Assembly (NCBI GenBank): GCA_963995525.1
Contig: OZ023206.1
Span: forward strand, 22,290,631 to 22,354,630
Source: Escarpia spicata
Lineage: Eukaryota > Annelida > Polychaeta > Sabellida > Siboglinidae
Length of the DNA stretch: 64,000 bases
Direction of reading: 5' to 3'
In this document: in pieces, positions 34,569-46,372 of the stretch
Layout: each line of letters begins with the position of its first letter
Position numbering within the stretch: position 1 is the first letter of the stretch
Made by a program: the position numbers and the translations under genes
The notes under the pieces: generated by a model
The model's database searches: none
Told to the model about the DNA's origin: nothing
What the model saw: only the letters and a program-made list of their open reading frames with translations

Positions 34569-35477
34569 GCCTAATTGGCGTTGTCGTTGCAACTAATAAA
34601 ATGCAAAAGTTGCGTCCCACGTACTTGTGAAGACTTCCTGGTTAAATGCGGACTGACTCTTTGTTGGTCAGATAGGGACATTATGAATAAAAATAAATAA
34701 TGTAGACAGGAGTGTATCATAGAACATATTTATTCGAATTCATACACACACACGGACGCACGCACACAAACACACACACACACACACACACATACAGTTC
34801 GTTCCACAGTCGCGGTGGTGTAGCGCCAAATGGCGAGTCCCCAATCTTCGTGATGCCTTGGTGCAGTGTTGGCGCGTGGTCCTCAGGAAGGCGCCCATCA
34901 CGATTTCGTGGTTGCACAAGTTCCGCCAAAACGGCGCCAAACCATCGAGATATATGTAGATCAACACCAATTCCTTGAAAATTATGCAACTCGCTACCAG
35001 CAGCCAACATAATCCCTTATGCTCGTGTTTACTGGTGCGTGACACTAGTTTGGCGGCATTGTTCTGTACTCGCTGCAAGCGAGCTGTGTGTGACGACGTT
35101 AGACTCAGGAAGAGTGAGTTACAATAGTCCAAACGAGAGGTGATCAGAGCGCTGACAGCACTTTTCGCGGTCTCAGCTGTAAGATTGTGTCGTACTGATG
35201 ACAGTCTGTACAGATGACGTGACGTGACGTGCCATCGTCAGATATTGGTCCATGTGAACTCCCAAATTTCGTATGCGGTCTACTGGTGAAATTATGTCGT
35301 CTCCAGTGGTCACAGAGGCAACTCATTGCAGCGTGAGATTATGCTTAGATGTAAAGATGATCGTCGGGGCGCAGTAGCGCAGCGGTAGGAGCTTCGGACT
35401 CTTGACTGAAAGAACACGGATTCGAATCCTGTGCGGCGGCGTCGAACCTTGGGCAAGTTCATTCACTCTACATTGCT
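34569..35477. repeat. 909-bp tandem duplication, unit 2
   Basis: Second unit of the duplication. The junction at 34568/34569 joins SINE body CTACATTGCT to GCCTAATTGGCG, which is also the sequence at 33660. In unit 2 the SINE continues past 35477, so this is the ancestral right border. Confidence 0.95.
34799..35329 (-). mobile_element. LINE B fragment without MITE (unit 2)
   Basis: Exact second copy of the fragment at 33890-34420, 909 bp further on. Confidence 0.85.
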
Positions 35478-35655
35478 CCGGTTCATTGAGCTGTATGAAT
35501 GAGTACCTGACTACAGTTGTGTAAATTTGTGTACGAATAGTTTTCGCGCTTTAACTGCAGCGTGTCTGAATGCTTCCCAGATAATTCGAGATGGTGTTCG
35601 ATTGAAGAGGTATGTCTGCTAGGGAGTAAAGTGTAAAGCGCTTATATAAGAACTT
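35366..35655 (+). mobile_element. tRNA-derived SINE, full-length-like copy
   Basis: Same head as the copy at 34457, here continuing through the body (TGTCTGAATGCTTCCCAGAT) to TAAAGCGCTTATATAAGAAC. Confidence 0.87.
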
Positions 35656-36960
35656 ACCTTTTTACTTTTTAGTTAGTTTTTTCATCATCCATCGTTTGAC
35701 TCCATCCATCGCTTGACTTCCCCAATGCACTCTGCGTTAGTCCCCTCGCTGTTTCCACTTGGTCGCCCGGTCGCCCGGTCGCCCGGAATAGTTGGATTAT
35801 AGGATTGTGTGGGTGTTGTATGAGCATGCTGTTGATGTATTCCTGTATGTTGATGAAGTGCAAATTATGGTCCTGATTAAACACATTGTATTTTGAGTAA
35901 ATATAGTATTATAATATATATATATATATTATAATATATATATAATATATAATACTATTAACGCATAACAACATGTCCCAGACTGTTTTGTGATGAGAGC
36001 AGATTAAGGGGCTATCCGGTAAATTTGGGCAAAATATGAGATCAGTCATTTTGTTGCGTGCTCAAATGTAATCTGCTGCACAATCAGAAGAACTGCGTGT
36101 CTAGGGAAGAACAGTAGGAAGGTAATGTCTCTTTGTCGCGTGATCGAGGCAATGTCTTCAAGGCGTTAAGCTACGGTTCCGTGTATACGGAAACGCGTAC
36201 GAATGCGACAGGCGGAATCGGGAATACCGCTGTAGTGACGTCACGTGGGGAATTTCATATCCGATTCCTGTGCGGATACAATTCGAATCGCTACATAGAG
36301 CGATTCAATTTGCCGCATCCGCGTCCGCATGGACAAACTCATCCGCTTACGTACTTATGGAAATACTTCTATCAATGTCCACTGGTCGCTATATTCATAG
36401 TTTTGCCGCATTATGCTTCCGCATGCTGCTTTCGTACATACGAAATCCGGGCATTTTGGTATGTACAACATACGCTAGGATCTTGATGACAGTGGTTGCT
36501 AACGCGTTGCGTACAGGGGGAGAGAAGAATATGTTATTGCTTAAAGAGAAACTAAAGACATTGTGTTGAGCCTATGCATCTAAAAGAGGTAATAAAAGTT
36601 CGCCATTAGACATAAATATAATCAAGAATATGTTGCTAGCAGTTTACCTTTTTGAAGTTGTTATTTAAAGTGTACGGGCAGCGCCATTGTGATAGAAAGA
36701 CTGACGTCATCAATACCTACTCTTCCCAGTTCGCCAGACACCAAACTGAGTACACTACTCTAGTTTGTGTCGTCCAATAACACATGCATTTTAGCTAAAC
36801 GGTTGTTTGCGCGTTAATGATACTTCCTCAGCTGTTTATGCCATGTTTATATCGACAGCTTGTACGCCTACAGCAGACCCAGCATTGATAAATTATTTTC
36901 ATCGCCGAATTGGCGTTGTCGTTGCAACTAGTAAAATGTAAAAGTTGCGTCCCACGTACT
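35656..36960. repeat. direct repeat block X, copy 2
   Basis: Paralogue of 32476-33719, with a longer (TA)n at about 35912-35955 and an extra segment at 36035-36055. No gene. Confidence 0.8.
36272..36322. repeat. 51-bp palindrome, second copy
   Basis: Same hairpin as at 33035-33085 with a changed loop. Confidence 0.8.
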
Positions 36961-37014
36961 TCAAGGTATGGTGTAATAACATTCGTTACTAGCAGTTTTT
37001 CCGTTGGCATTTTG

Positions 37015-38335
37015 TTAGGAAGTAAGTAAAAAAGAGGAAGTCTTATTGGCTAAAAGCGGTCACTTTATTTATTGAGAAGTTATTTATAAATACAAAGAAT
37101 GCAGGTATTCTTTGATGTGACGGATGGTGGAATAAGTCATGTTCTAAAAATCTTATAATTCGTTTGAGCCTAATACTTAAGAGCATAGAAATATTGTTCA
37201 ACGGAAAGGCTGGAGTTTGTCATTGCAGTTTTTAATCATAAAAATTAGCTACAAAAATCCTTCATTCGCGATAACGCGACATTTTGTCTGCGATAATTTG
37301 TGGCAAGACGTGCTCGAAACCTTCGCCGTTTTCTTCGTCGTTTTTTGTTAAGCAATTTGTCGCCGACGTAATGTAAAATATTTGAAATCGTAGCATCCAA
37401 CAACCTATACTTTGACATCAATATTATGGTTGTAGGTGAGGTACGTCTTAATTTATGGGGATAATTAAAAAAATGGCGGATACATACATATCGACGAAGG
37501 AGAAAAGTTATATATTTGTAATCGTCATACCTGAAAATGTATATGTTTACAGTAATTCTGTAACTTTTTTTGTCGTTATGTCGTCGCATCAAACAATCTA
37601 TACTTTGACATCAATATTGTGGTTGTAGGTGAGGTAAGTCTTAAGATATGGGGATAGTTGGCTATCACTGGCGCCATCTATAAAAATGGCGGATACATAC
37701 ATATTGACAAAGGGGAACAGTTTTATATTTACAATCGTCGTACCTGAAAAGTAGATTTTACAGCAACTCTGTAACTCTTGGTTAGGTCGTTCTTAAGATA
37801 CTCGAATGATAGGTTTTGTCGGGCGCTATCTTTAAACATGACGAATAATTATGAATGTCGATGAAAATCAAATATTACATATTTGAAATCGCTGCCTTAA
37901 AATATAAATTACTGCTCCATGTGACATAGATATGTGGCAAGACATGGTGAAATTTGTATTGACGACCGCCATCCTTATAAATAGCGGAGGTGGCTGTCAC
38001 AGAGGTTAAAATGTAAAATATTATGTGAAATATTTGACCTATTTATTGACACCAAACGTATTTATTAAGGTATGAAGAAACTGGATTGAATGATCATTTA
38101 AAAGAAATGTTCGCCAAGCCATCAAATACATTTTCGTAACTGGGACCCACAACAACAAGGGAACGTATGCCTTAGGCAATATCTCTGGCAGGTCAAACCT
38201 TTGTTGTTGGGGGAGCACTACAACAGTCATTCTGTAGGCTCAGGTTACCGCTTGACTACTTGATCTATCATTAGACAGTGACATCCACCCCGTAAAAACA
38301 CGGAATCGTCTTAAGTTGCGAAACACGAAACAACA
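37015..38335. repeat. diverged third relative of the 2.5-kb repeat
   Basis: TAGGAAGTAAGTAAAAAAGA, the CGGTCACTTTATTTATTGAG region, GACCGCCATCCTTATAAATA and the 38270-38335 block align in order with 29745-30590, at clearly lower identity than copies A and B. Confidence 0.7.
37385..37790. repeat. about 200-bp tandem repeat, two copies
   Basis: Both copies share ACTTTGACATCAATATTRTGG, GGTTGTAGGTGAGGTA, AATGGCGGATACATACATAT and ATCGTCRTACCTGAAAA. Starts are near 37387 and 37584. Confidence 0.8.
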
Positions 38336-39482
38336 AGATCTTAGACTTATCTGGACTAACTATGAAGAAGGATAACGAAAAATTAACCCACACCCGTGAA
38401 ACGTGAGATAACGTCCAGTCATTCGTATGCAAATGATTTGATAAAATGAATGATGGAACAGATTATCTGCTGATTGTTTGGGTGCTGGTAGCATGACTAC
38501 GTTTAAAAATGAAATCGACACAGAAGCGCGGGATACACGTAGACAAAAAATTTGACTATCGATAAACTAAAAGGCTTTCTTCTTCACATGCCATCTAGAG
38601 TTAATTCACTAGGTGGAAATCTTGTTCCTGTTAAATCTTGATTCGCCGCCGGCAAGAGACGACGCGATTCAGTTGAACACTTGTAGCATGTAGCACTTGT
38701 AATTGAACCCTTGTAGCGTGTAGCAGCATGTCTTGCGTGACACGGTCTGTCTTCCTATTGGGCTTTGAAATGCGACACAAAATAGTGTCTGAGTTACACA
38801 AAAAGTTCGTCAGAGTAAGTAGAAGCGCAGAGTATTTAGTACCTTTGTATAAGTTGGCATATTAAGAAAGCCATTTGAAAAGAAAAAAATGGTGTTGTCA
38901 TAGAAGTAAAATTATTTATAAATTGTTTACTTTTAATCCAATGCATGCGTATGTGTCTCCTTGTACGGGTTTACATAAGAAGTTTCCCCATTTAAATATG
39001 AAAAGGTAATTTCTTATAGGCCCATATGGCGCGATATCTCGTCCTTCGGATTGCTCGATGCGCTATCCATTTTACTTTCTCGCATTCACCCACGTACGTT
39101 GCAGTTACCGCACGAAGACTATTCAACAGAAATGTCAACCTCTGTCTATGGCCAGCTGAATGAAGTAGAGCAGCGTTGAACGAACGATCTTGCCAAAGGA
39201 TCTAAATTACATGTAGAGGATGTGCACCCGGATTATCTCGATTCAGAGTCCAATGTGTTAATCACTACTTCAAGGTGTCCCGTGTGCGCAGCAACTCACA
39301 AAACTTGATATCGCACTATATAAGAACTTATCTTTTTATAAATGTTTTTATGTTGCTATTGCATAAGGTGTGTATGTTTCAATGTCATCTCACCAGAAAC
39401 AATTTATTGAAATACTTCATGAAAAAATGTCAAATTGTTGTCAATTTGCGGCAAGCCTTTCTAGCGATAAAATAGTGAAGCA
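38336..39482. other. intergenic, no recognised feature
   Basis: No coding signal or repeat that I can name. The end (39440-39482, AGCGATAAAATAGTGAAGCA) resembles 48757-48790 in the synthase intron. Confidence 0.4.
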
Positions 39483-40001
39483 GTATCGTATATCGTGCAA
39501 GTGGAAGATTAGGCACGTATATTTTGTCACAGGCAATTTGTTTTATTCCTTTTCAGTGTGATCTTGAGTCATGAATGTTGCATAATATCCAACCGGATTA
39601 TTTGTTTATTCTCTCCCCGTTAAAACGCTCAACGCGTCAGTGAAAGACGTGTTTGCTGATAAATTAACATAGGCAAACATGTGCATGGCTATCGTTGCTA
39701 TTCAGAATTAATTGTGCACGTAAACAGTGCCCGGCTTTGGTGCCGCTGTTGAAACATCAATCACTGAAACAGGAAGCAATGAATGCTCGCAGACACAGCC
39801 AACGGAATCGCAGACCGTGACGTCGCGTTAACTGATATAGCTTACGTATGACTACAAAAACGTGGAGGTGAATAGCGTAAAAAAGTTCACAGTGACTGAT
39901 GCAAAGTTTGAGTAACATTTAAGTTGATGAAAACTGTATCTGTGCTTATTTGGTTTCGATTTTTCTTAAACGTGTGACTATACCGATGCCATCCTGCTAG
40001 T

Positions 40002-40094
40002 GGAGCGCAGTGGCGCAGTGTTTAGAGCATCGGACTCTTGACCGAGAGAACCCGGGTTCGAATCTCGTGCTGCCGTGTCGAACCTGGGGCAAGT
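40002..40094 (+). mobile_element. SINE tRNA-Lys-like head in 899-bp unit 1
   Basis: TGGCGCAGTGTTTAGAGCAT (box A), CGGACTCTTGACCGAG (anticodon arm) and GGGTTCGAATCTCGTGC (box B). The best resemblance is to tRNA-Lys (TAGAGCAT.GGACTCTT). The 3' body is short, ending CCTGGGGCAAGT. Confidence 0.85.
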
Positions 40095-40900
40095 AGTAGT
40101 ATTATTATAAAAGCCATAGAATAGTAGACAACGAAATTATTTTGCACGATGGGTATAAATTTACACAGCCTCATGTCAAACAAATAACAAAGTGAGTCAT
40201 CGTTACTTCAAAAATAATCCCTTTTAGCTGGAAAACGCTTACTGTGCTAGATGCTATCTGGAACGAATGACGAGAATGTCGAACAATACGTTGATCAAAA
40301 TATATCATCGAGACCGAGATAGTCAGTGTAATCTAGCAGACGACCCTTCATCTGAATACGATTGTAATCCTATACTTGGGAGTATCGTTTATCGTGCAGG
40401 TGGAAGATTAGGCACGTATATTTTGTCACAGGCAATTTGTTTTATTCCTTTTCAGTGTGATCTTGAGTCATGAATGTTGCATAATATCCAACCGGATTAT
40501 TTGTTTATTCACTCCCCGTTAAAACGCTCAAAGCTTCGGTGAAAGACGTGTTTGCTGATAAATTAACATAGGCAAACATGTGCATGGCTATCGTTGCTAT
40601 TCAGAATTAATTGTGCACGTAATCAGTGCCCGGCTTTGGTGCCGCTGTTGAAACATCAATCACTGAAACAGGAAGCAATGAATGCTCGCAGACACAGCCA
40701 ACGGAATCACAGACCGTGACGTCGGGTTAACTGCTATAGCTTAGGTATGACTACAAAAACGTGGAGATGAATAGCGTAAAAAAGTTCACAGTGACTGATG
40801 CAAAGTTTGAGTAACATTTAAGTTGATGAAAACTGTATCTGTGCTTATTTGGTTTCGATTTTTCTTAAACGTGTGACTATAACGATGCCATCCTGCTAGT

Positions 40901-40993
40901 GGAGCGCAGTGGCGCAGTGTTTAGAGCATCGGACTCTTGACCGAGAGAACCCGGGTTCGAATCTCGTGCTGCCGTGTCGAACCTGGGACAAGT
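40901..40993 (+). mobile_element. SINE tRNA-Lys-like head in 899-bp unit 2
   Basis: Same head as at 40002 with one change (CCTGGGACAAGT). Confidence 0.85.
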
Positions 40994-41798
40994 AGTAGTA
41001 TTTTATAAAAGCCATAGAATAGTAGACAACGAAATTATTTTGCACGATGGGTATAAATTCACACAGCCTCATGTCAAACAAATAACAAAGTGAGTCATCG
41101 TTACTTCAAAAATAATCCCTTTTAGCTGGAAAACGTTTACTGTGCTAGATGCTATCTGGAACGAATGACGAGAATGTCGAACAATACGTTGACCAAAATA
41201 TATCATCGAGACCGATATAGTCAGTGTAATCTAGCAGACGACCCTTCGTCTTAATACGATTGTAATCCTATACTTGGGAGTATCGTTTATCGTGCAGGTG
41301 GAAGATTAGGCACGTATATTTTGTCACAGGCAATTTGTTTTATTCCTTTTCAGTGTGATCTTGAGTCATGAATGTTGCATAATATCCAACCGGATTATTT
41401 GTTTATTCTCTCCCCGTTAAAACGCTCAACGCGTCAGTGAAAGACGTGTTTGCTGATAAATTAACATAGGCAAACATGTGCATGGCTATCGTTGCTATTC
41501 AGAATTAATTGTGCACGTAAACAGTGCCCGGCTTTGGAGCCGCTGTTGAAACATCAATCACTGAAACAGGAAGCAATGAATGCTCGCAGACACAGCCAAC
41601 GGAATCACAGACCGTGACGTCGCGTTAACTGCTATAGCTTACGTATGACTACAAAAACGTGGATATGAATAGCGTAAAAAAGTTCACAGTGACTGATGCA
41701 AAGTTTGAGTAACATTTAAGTTGATGAAAACTGTATCTGTGCTTATTTGGTTTCGATTTTTCCTAAACGTGTGACTATACCGATGCCATCCTGCTAGT

Positions 41799-41891
41799 GG
41801 AGCGCAGTGGCGCAGTGTTTAGAGCATCGGACTCTTGACCGAGAGAACCCGGGTTCGAATCTCGTGCTGCCGTGTCGAACCTGGGGCAAGT
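41799..41891 (+). mobile_element. SINE tRNA-Lys-like head in 899-bp unit 3
   Basis: Same head and boxes as at 40002. Confidence 0.85.
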
Positions 41892-42589
41892 AGTAGTAGT
41901 ATTATAAAAGCCATAGAATAGTAGACAACGAAATTATTTTGCACGATGGGTAAATATTCACACAGCCTCATGTCAAACAAATAACAAAGTGAGTCATCGT
42001 TACTTCTAAAATAATCCCTTATAACTGGAAAACGCTTACTGTGCTAGATGCTATCTGGAACGAATGACGAGAATGTCGAACAATACGTTGACCAAAATAT
42101 ATCATCGAGACCGAGATAGTCAGTGTAATCTAGCAGACGACCCTTCATCTGAATACGATTGTAATCCTATACTTGGGAGTATCGTATATCGTGCAGGTGG
42201 AAGATTAGGCACGTATATTTTGTCACAGGCAATTTGTTTTATTCCTTTTCAGTGTGATCTTGAGTCATGAATGTTGCATAATATCCAACCGGATTATCTG
42301 TTTATTCTCTTCCTGTTAAAAGGCTCAACGCGTCGGTGAAAGACGTATTTGCTGATAAATTAAAATAGGCAAACATGCATTTAGTGTAATGGACATGTGG
42401 TAAAATGAACGTTTGTTTTTAATATTCCTACGTGTTCTGCTCGACTGATAGAGCCACTGTATCGGTTTATTCCCCCGCGATACGTGATAACCATATGTCG
42501 AGCTTACTAGATCTGTAATTTTATAAGATGAATAGTCTCGAACCAATATTCAGTCTCCAACCTACAATTACGCGCTTTTCATGAGATCT

Positions 42590-43540
42590 AAGCTACTTGT
42601 TATCAATAACAACAGGTGTACCACAAGGCTCAATCTTAGAACCCCTGTTATTCATCACATATATATATATCCATGATTTTGCACAAGCCAGTAAAATATT
42701 AAATTTCATAATTTATGCTGATGATACAACTTTATCAAGTACACTAAACACTTTCAGCGATAAAATACATGACACAAATTTAGAATCTTTAATAAATGAA
42801 GAACTTTAAAAAAAATATTTTAAATAAAATAAATAAATAATCGCTAAACATAGAAAAATCTAAATACATGACATTTCAAAAGGCAAAGGAAAATATGCAC
42901 ACACTTACTCTGAAGATAGACAATATAAATATTGAACAAGTCAAAGAATTTAATGTTTTGGGTTTAATTATAGATACAAAATCTAAACTGGAAAAAGCAC
43001 ACTGAAAAAATATAAAATGCTTATTCTAAAAAAAAAATATTTTAAATAAATTGAAACGTGTATTACCTCTTCATATTAAAATAATATTATATAATTCTTT
43101 AATAGTGCCACATATTAATTATTGCATCATGGCGTGGGGCTTTCAATCAAATAGAATAATAACACTTCAAAAATGCTCGGAGAATTATTACCTTAAGTAA
43201 TTATACTTCTCACACAGAACCATTTCACAAAAAACTCAACTTGTTAAAAGTAGATGACATCCTTAAATTACAACAATTAAAATTTTACTACAAATATTTA
43301 CACAATGACTTACCAGTTTATTTACAACACTGGAGGATAATGTTTAACTATGAAGTACAAAATCATGATACACGTAAGAAATTTGTGCGGATCCAAACAT
43401 AGATATAAAGAGTAAACAAGTATTTAACTGCACTCCGCACATCTGGGATATAGACAATTGACGTGGCTAAGATAGTTGTCTAGATAAATTAATATACTCT
43501 TTAAGTTCAAGCAATATAAATTCAAAGATCTTAGAAGCAA
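42590..43540 (+). mobile_element. LINE copy A3: RT palm to C-terminus, decayed
   Basis: VPQGSILEPLLFITYIYIHD and IIYADDTTLSSTLNTFSD, then KSKYMTFQKAKENMHTLTLK, VKEFNVLGLIIDTKS and IVPHINYCIMAWGFQSNRII. Same family as 15.2-18.1 kb, with frameshifts and stops. The 5' half is absent. Confidence 0.85.
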
Positions 43541-43904
43541 CTTAGACAAGCGCAATGTATGTAGTTAGTAACATCACTCGGGTCACCAGACTTGTTTTGA
43601 CCAAAGGTATAACAATAGTTTCCATACAGTCGTCGGCTACCTGCCATGTGTGACAACACTACTGCATAATGCGCCGATAATGCGCCACGAAGAGTGAATA
43701 CACAACCTATCCTGGGGGGATTCCGTGACACTAATCTTGATGAAATGACACCAACTAGGAATAAGGAAAACGAAACCCACAATAAACATAATTCAAAGAA
43801 TACGATTATTCATATTCAAACGAATGGCTCTCGGCAAGAGTCAAACAAGTTAGGCTGACGTGATCAACGGGTCTTTCTCGACATGTCGTGAATAATCGTT
43901 ATAA

Positions 43905-44270
43905 TCAATCAGACGATGGGAATAAACAGTTATTATGAAATGACCTTATTAATTAGGTAAAGATTATTACCATTACCTGTGGTTGGAGTTAGGGTATTTG
44001 CTGGAACCAATCAGACGACGAGAATAAATAGTTAATGTGAAATGTCGTTATTCATTAGGGTAAGGTTAGTATTATTAGTTATGATTGGAGTAAGTTATGA
44101 TTGGGGCTAGGGTAATAGCTGGAACTAATCAGATGACGGGGATAAACAGTTAGTGTGAAATGTCATTATTAATTAGTGTTAAGATTATTATTATTAATAT
44201 TATTAGTTGGGGTTATAGTCAGCTATGGTTGGGGTTGGTAATAGCTGGGTTTGTTTACGGTTAGGGTTAA
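43905..44270. repeat. degenerate about 100-120-bp tandem repeat, 3 copies
   Basis: Each copy has CAATCAGACGACGRGAATAA-like text, AATGTC.TTATTAATTAG and GTTGGGGTTAGGGTAATAGC-like text. Copies start near 43907, 44008 and 44126. Confidence 0.75.
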
Positions 44271-44817
44271 GCTCCCAATGAATATCCCGATGACCTCACT
44301 GTATGCCTATACTTATGAACTAACACATCGAAATATCTGTTTCATTTTACTAAACTACATCTATCCAGCTAGTAACTGCAATAACATGATTATATAATTA
44401 AGCCTACAGCGGAGTATTTAGGTTCTCTGGGGAACGAAGCCATCCATGAGCCTCAATTCCATCTCCGCAGCTATTAACTTCACCCACCCCACACGTATTT
44501 TGAATAAGAACATCCCCCAGACGTTTTCCCCAGTCGTCCCCCCGCCGACGATAAGCAATTTAAAATAATAAAATGACGCTATACGAATTCGTGCACTCCA
44601 TGAACTTATCGCTGGCATGACGAAGTTTATTAATAACATCAGTCTGGTGTCAATAGCTTTGTTTTTACTCTTTACGTAACCCTTACTACCAAGATATCCT
44701 GCCCAATGTAAAGCTTCGTATCGCTTGTTCGGAGACATCCGACCTCTCACCAAGCGAGACATAATTAATGAATGGCCCCAAACACATAGACATTGAACAA
44801 TTTTGAAAAAAGTAGGG
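44271..44817. other. intergenic; one unrecognised 114-codon minus-strand frame
   Basis: The frame at 44418-44762 (minus) matches no family I know and has no intron signals or neighbours that support it. I do not call it a gene. Confidence 0.3.
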
Positions 44818-44840
44818 GATAGTGTTTTGAACTTAATATT

Positions 44841-44935
44841 AGTGTTTCGAGGGTATGCTCAAAACACTACGGTAGTGTTTTGAAAGTACGCTCAAAACAC
44901 TACGTGGTGTTTTGAGGGTACGCTCAAAACACTAC
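44841..44935. repeat. tandem array of three perfect or near-perfect hairpins
   Basis: AGTGTTTCGAGGGTATGCTC plus AAAACACT, then TAGTGTTTTGAAAGTACGCT plus CAAAACACTA, then GTGGTGTTTTGAGGGTACGC plus TCAAAACACTAC. Each pairs TAGTGTTTTGA with TCAAAACACTA around an 8-nt loop. Flanking half-copies extend to about 44818 and 44965. Confidence 0.9.
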
Positions 44936-45044
44936 CATAGTGGTTTTGAGGGGTAGTGTTTTCAACTTACTACACCGGGTTAAGTGAATCAGCGTGGAAC
45001 GAACGAAATGTCCAATGTTGTAAATGACAGCAAAAGGTTTGTAG

Positions 45045-45160
45045 TGTGTTTGTGTGTGTGTGTGTGTGTGCATGTGTGTGCGTGTGTGTGTGTGTGTGTG
45101 TGTTTGCGCGTGTGCGTGTGCGTGTGTGAGTGAGCGTATACGTGCGTGCGTGTTTGTTTG
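45045..45160. repeat. (TG)n compound microsatellite
   Basis: GT repeat with GC, TT and CA interruptions and CGTG variants. Confidence 0.95.
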
Positions 45161-45454
45161 CGGGTGCGTACGTGATAGCAAATGTACGCTTATGTAAATT
45201 AAGCATTTATTATTATTATCATTGTTGTTTTTGTTGTTCCTATGAACACCATGGATATATATATATATATAACAGAGGAATTACTTATGCACATCACGTG
45301 TTACGTTTTAGCCAATTGTCTTGCACGATGGGTGTTCGTGTCTGTCGTGCTGACATAAGCTTCCTTCTTCATGACAAACAATACAGACAACAAGAAATAA
45401 CATACTATACAAACCACATCACACGTCGCAAAACGTCACCACACCCTTACGAGG

Positions 45455-45735
45455 GGAAACAAATTCCAGTACTACCTCATGTCAAACAAAGAACATAGCA
45501 AATGCACACTGGCATATATGCTGTCTAATAGGAAGTAAGAGAATATCGAAAGGTCGTGCACAATATGTTGCCCAAAATATAATATTAAGAAAAATAGTCT
45601 GCGCTATCTAACCTTGCAGACGGCCTTTAATCTGAACAAGATTATAATTATAAAATTACGTGTATCAGATATCATGCATATATGAAAGATTACCATGTGT
45701 ATTTTACAACTACATTTGTAACTTTGAATAACCCC
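45455..45735. repeat. diverged relative of the 899-bp unit
   Basis: CCTCATGTCAAACAAAGAAC, GCATATATGCTGTCTAATAG, CTAACCTTGCAGACGGCCTT and TACATTTGTAACTTTG follow the order of 40161-40440 with many differences. Confidence 0.6.
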
Positions 45736-46141
45736 CTTCGTGTTTTTTAAATGCCTCGCCAAATGGTAGATTAGGGACCAGTGGTTAAGCGAATGACCGT
45801 AAAACAAGGTAATGCACCTATATGCCTCGGAGGAGAAACACTTCTACTAATAAAAAGTTAGCGTATTAATGTGTAGATGTTTAATACGAATGTATATTTT
45901 GGGTAACATCGATATAATTGAATCTGCTTCTAATCAGGTAACTTGCTTAAATGAATTACGTTCTATGCTGTCTCAAAGTATATGCTGGTGTCATTTTCGA
46001 AAAAAGTCGATTCGACAAAAAATATTAAATAAAGCATAATCATTAAGAGCTGAAAACTCCACTTGGAAATATTTTTTCACATTCTCACTTCCTGTTCCGC
46101 AGAAGGATGCTTGGGTTGCGGTGATGTTAATGAAAATGAGT

Positions 46142-46270
46142 CCATTGGCTCTCTGTGTGTTCAGGTACGCCTACTTGCAATGCCATTGGCTGAAACGAAG
46201 CGCGTGCTATGCATGCGTAACTCCCACAGTTGTCCGTAAGCTCTATAAAAGCTGGCCAATCCATCGATTG
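46142..46270 (+). promoter_or_regulatory. candidate TATA promoter of the FAS-like polyketide synthase
   Basis: TATAAAA at 46244-46250 lies 123 nt before the predicted ATG. Two inverted CCAAT boxes (CCATTGGCT at 46142-46150 and 46183-46190) and a direct CCAAT at 46256-46260 surround it. Initiation about 30 nt after TATA would be near 46275, giving a 5' UTR of about 100 nt. A GC-richer island contrasts with AT-rich flanks. Confidence 0.6.
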
Positions 46271-46372
46271 CATCGACGACAAACTATGCATGAAGAACGA
46301 ACTGCAACGATACTCTGCAAGTCACCAGATATGGCTAAAGACTAAACAAGTTCGCTGAAGGCAGCCATCAAC

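Larger units (their letters stand above)
39483..42377. repeat. 899-bp tandem repeat array, about 3.2 units
   Basis: Units start at 39483, 40382, 41280 and 42179 (periods 899, 898 and 899). Each full unit contains a tRNA-derived SINE head and a short open stretch (67 codons at 40267-40473 and 42064-42270; one stop in the middle unit). Units are about 97-98% alike by eye. Diverged relatives lie at 45455-45735 and 49560-49680. Confidence 0.95.

Noticed and set aside
40002..40094. Functional tRNA gene
   Set aside because: Boxes A and B are good, but the acceptor stem does not close, the anticodon stem is irregular, and the same unit is amplified and dispersed, which fits a SINE.
44418..44762. 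114-codon minus-strand frame
   Set aside because: No recognisable domain, no codon-bias contrast, no splice structure. Length is possible by chance in 64 kb.
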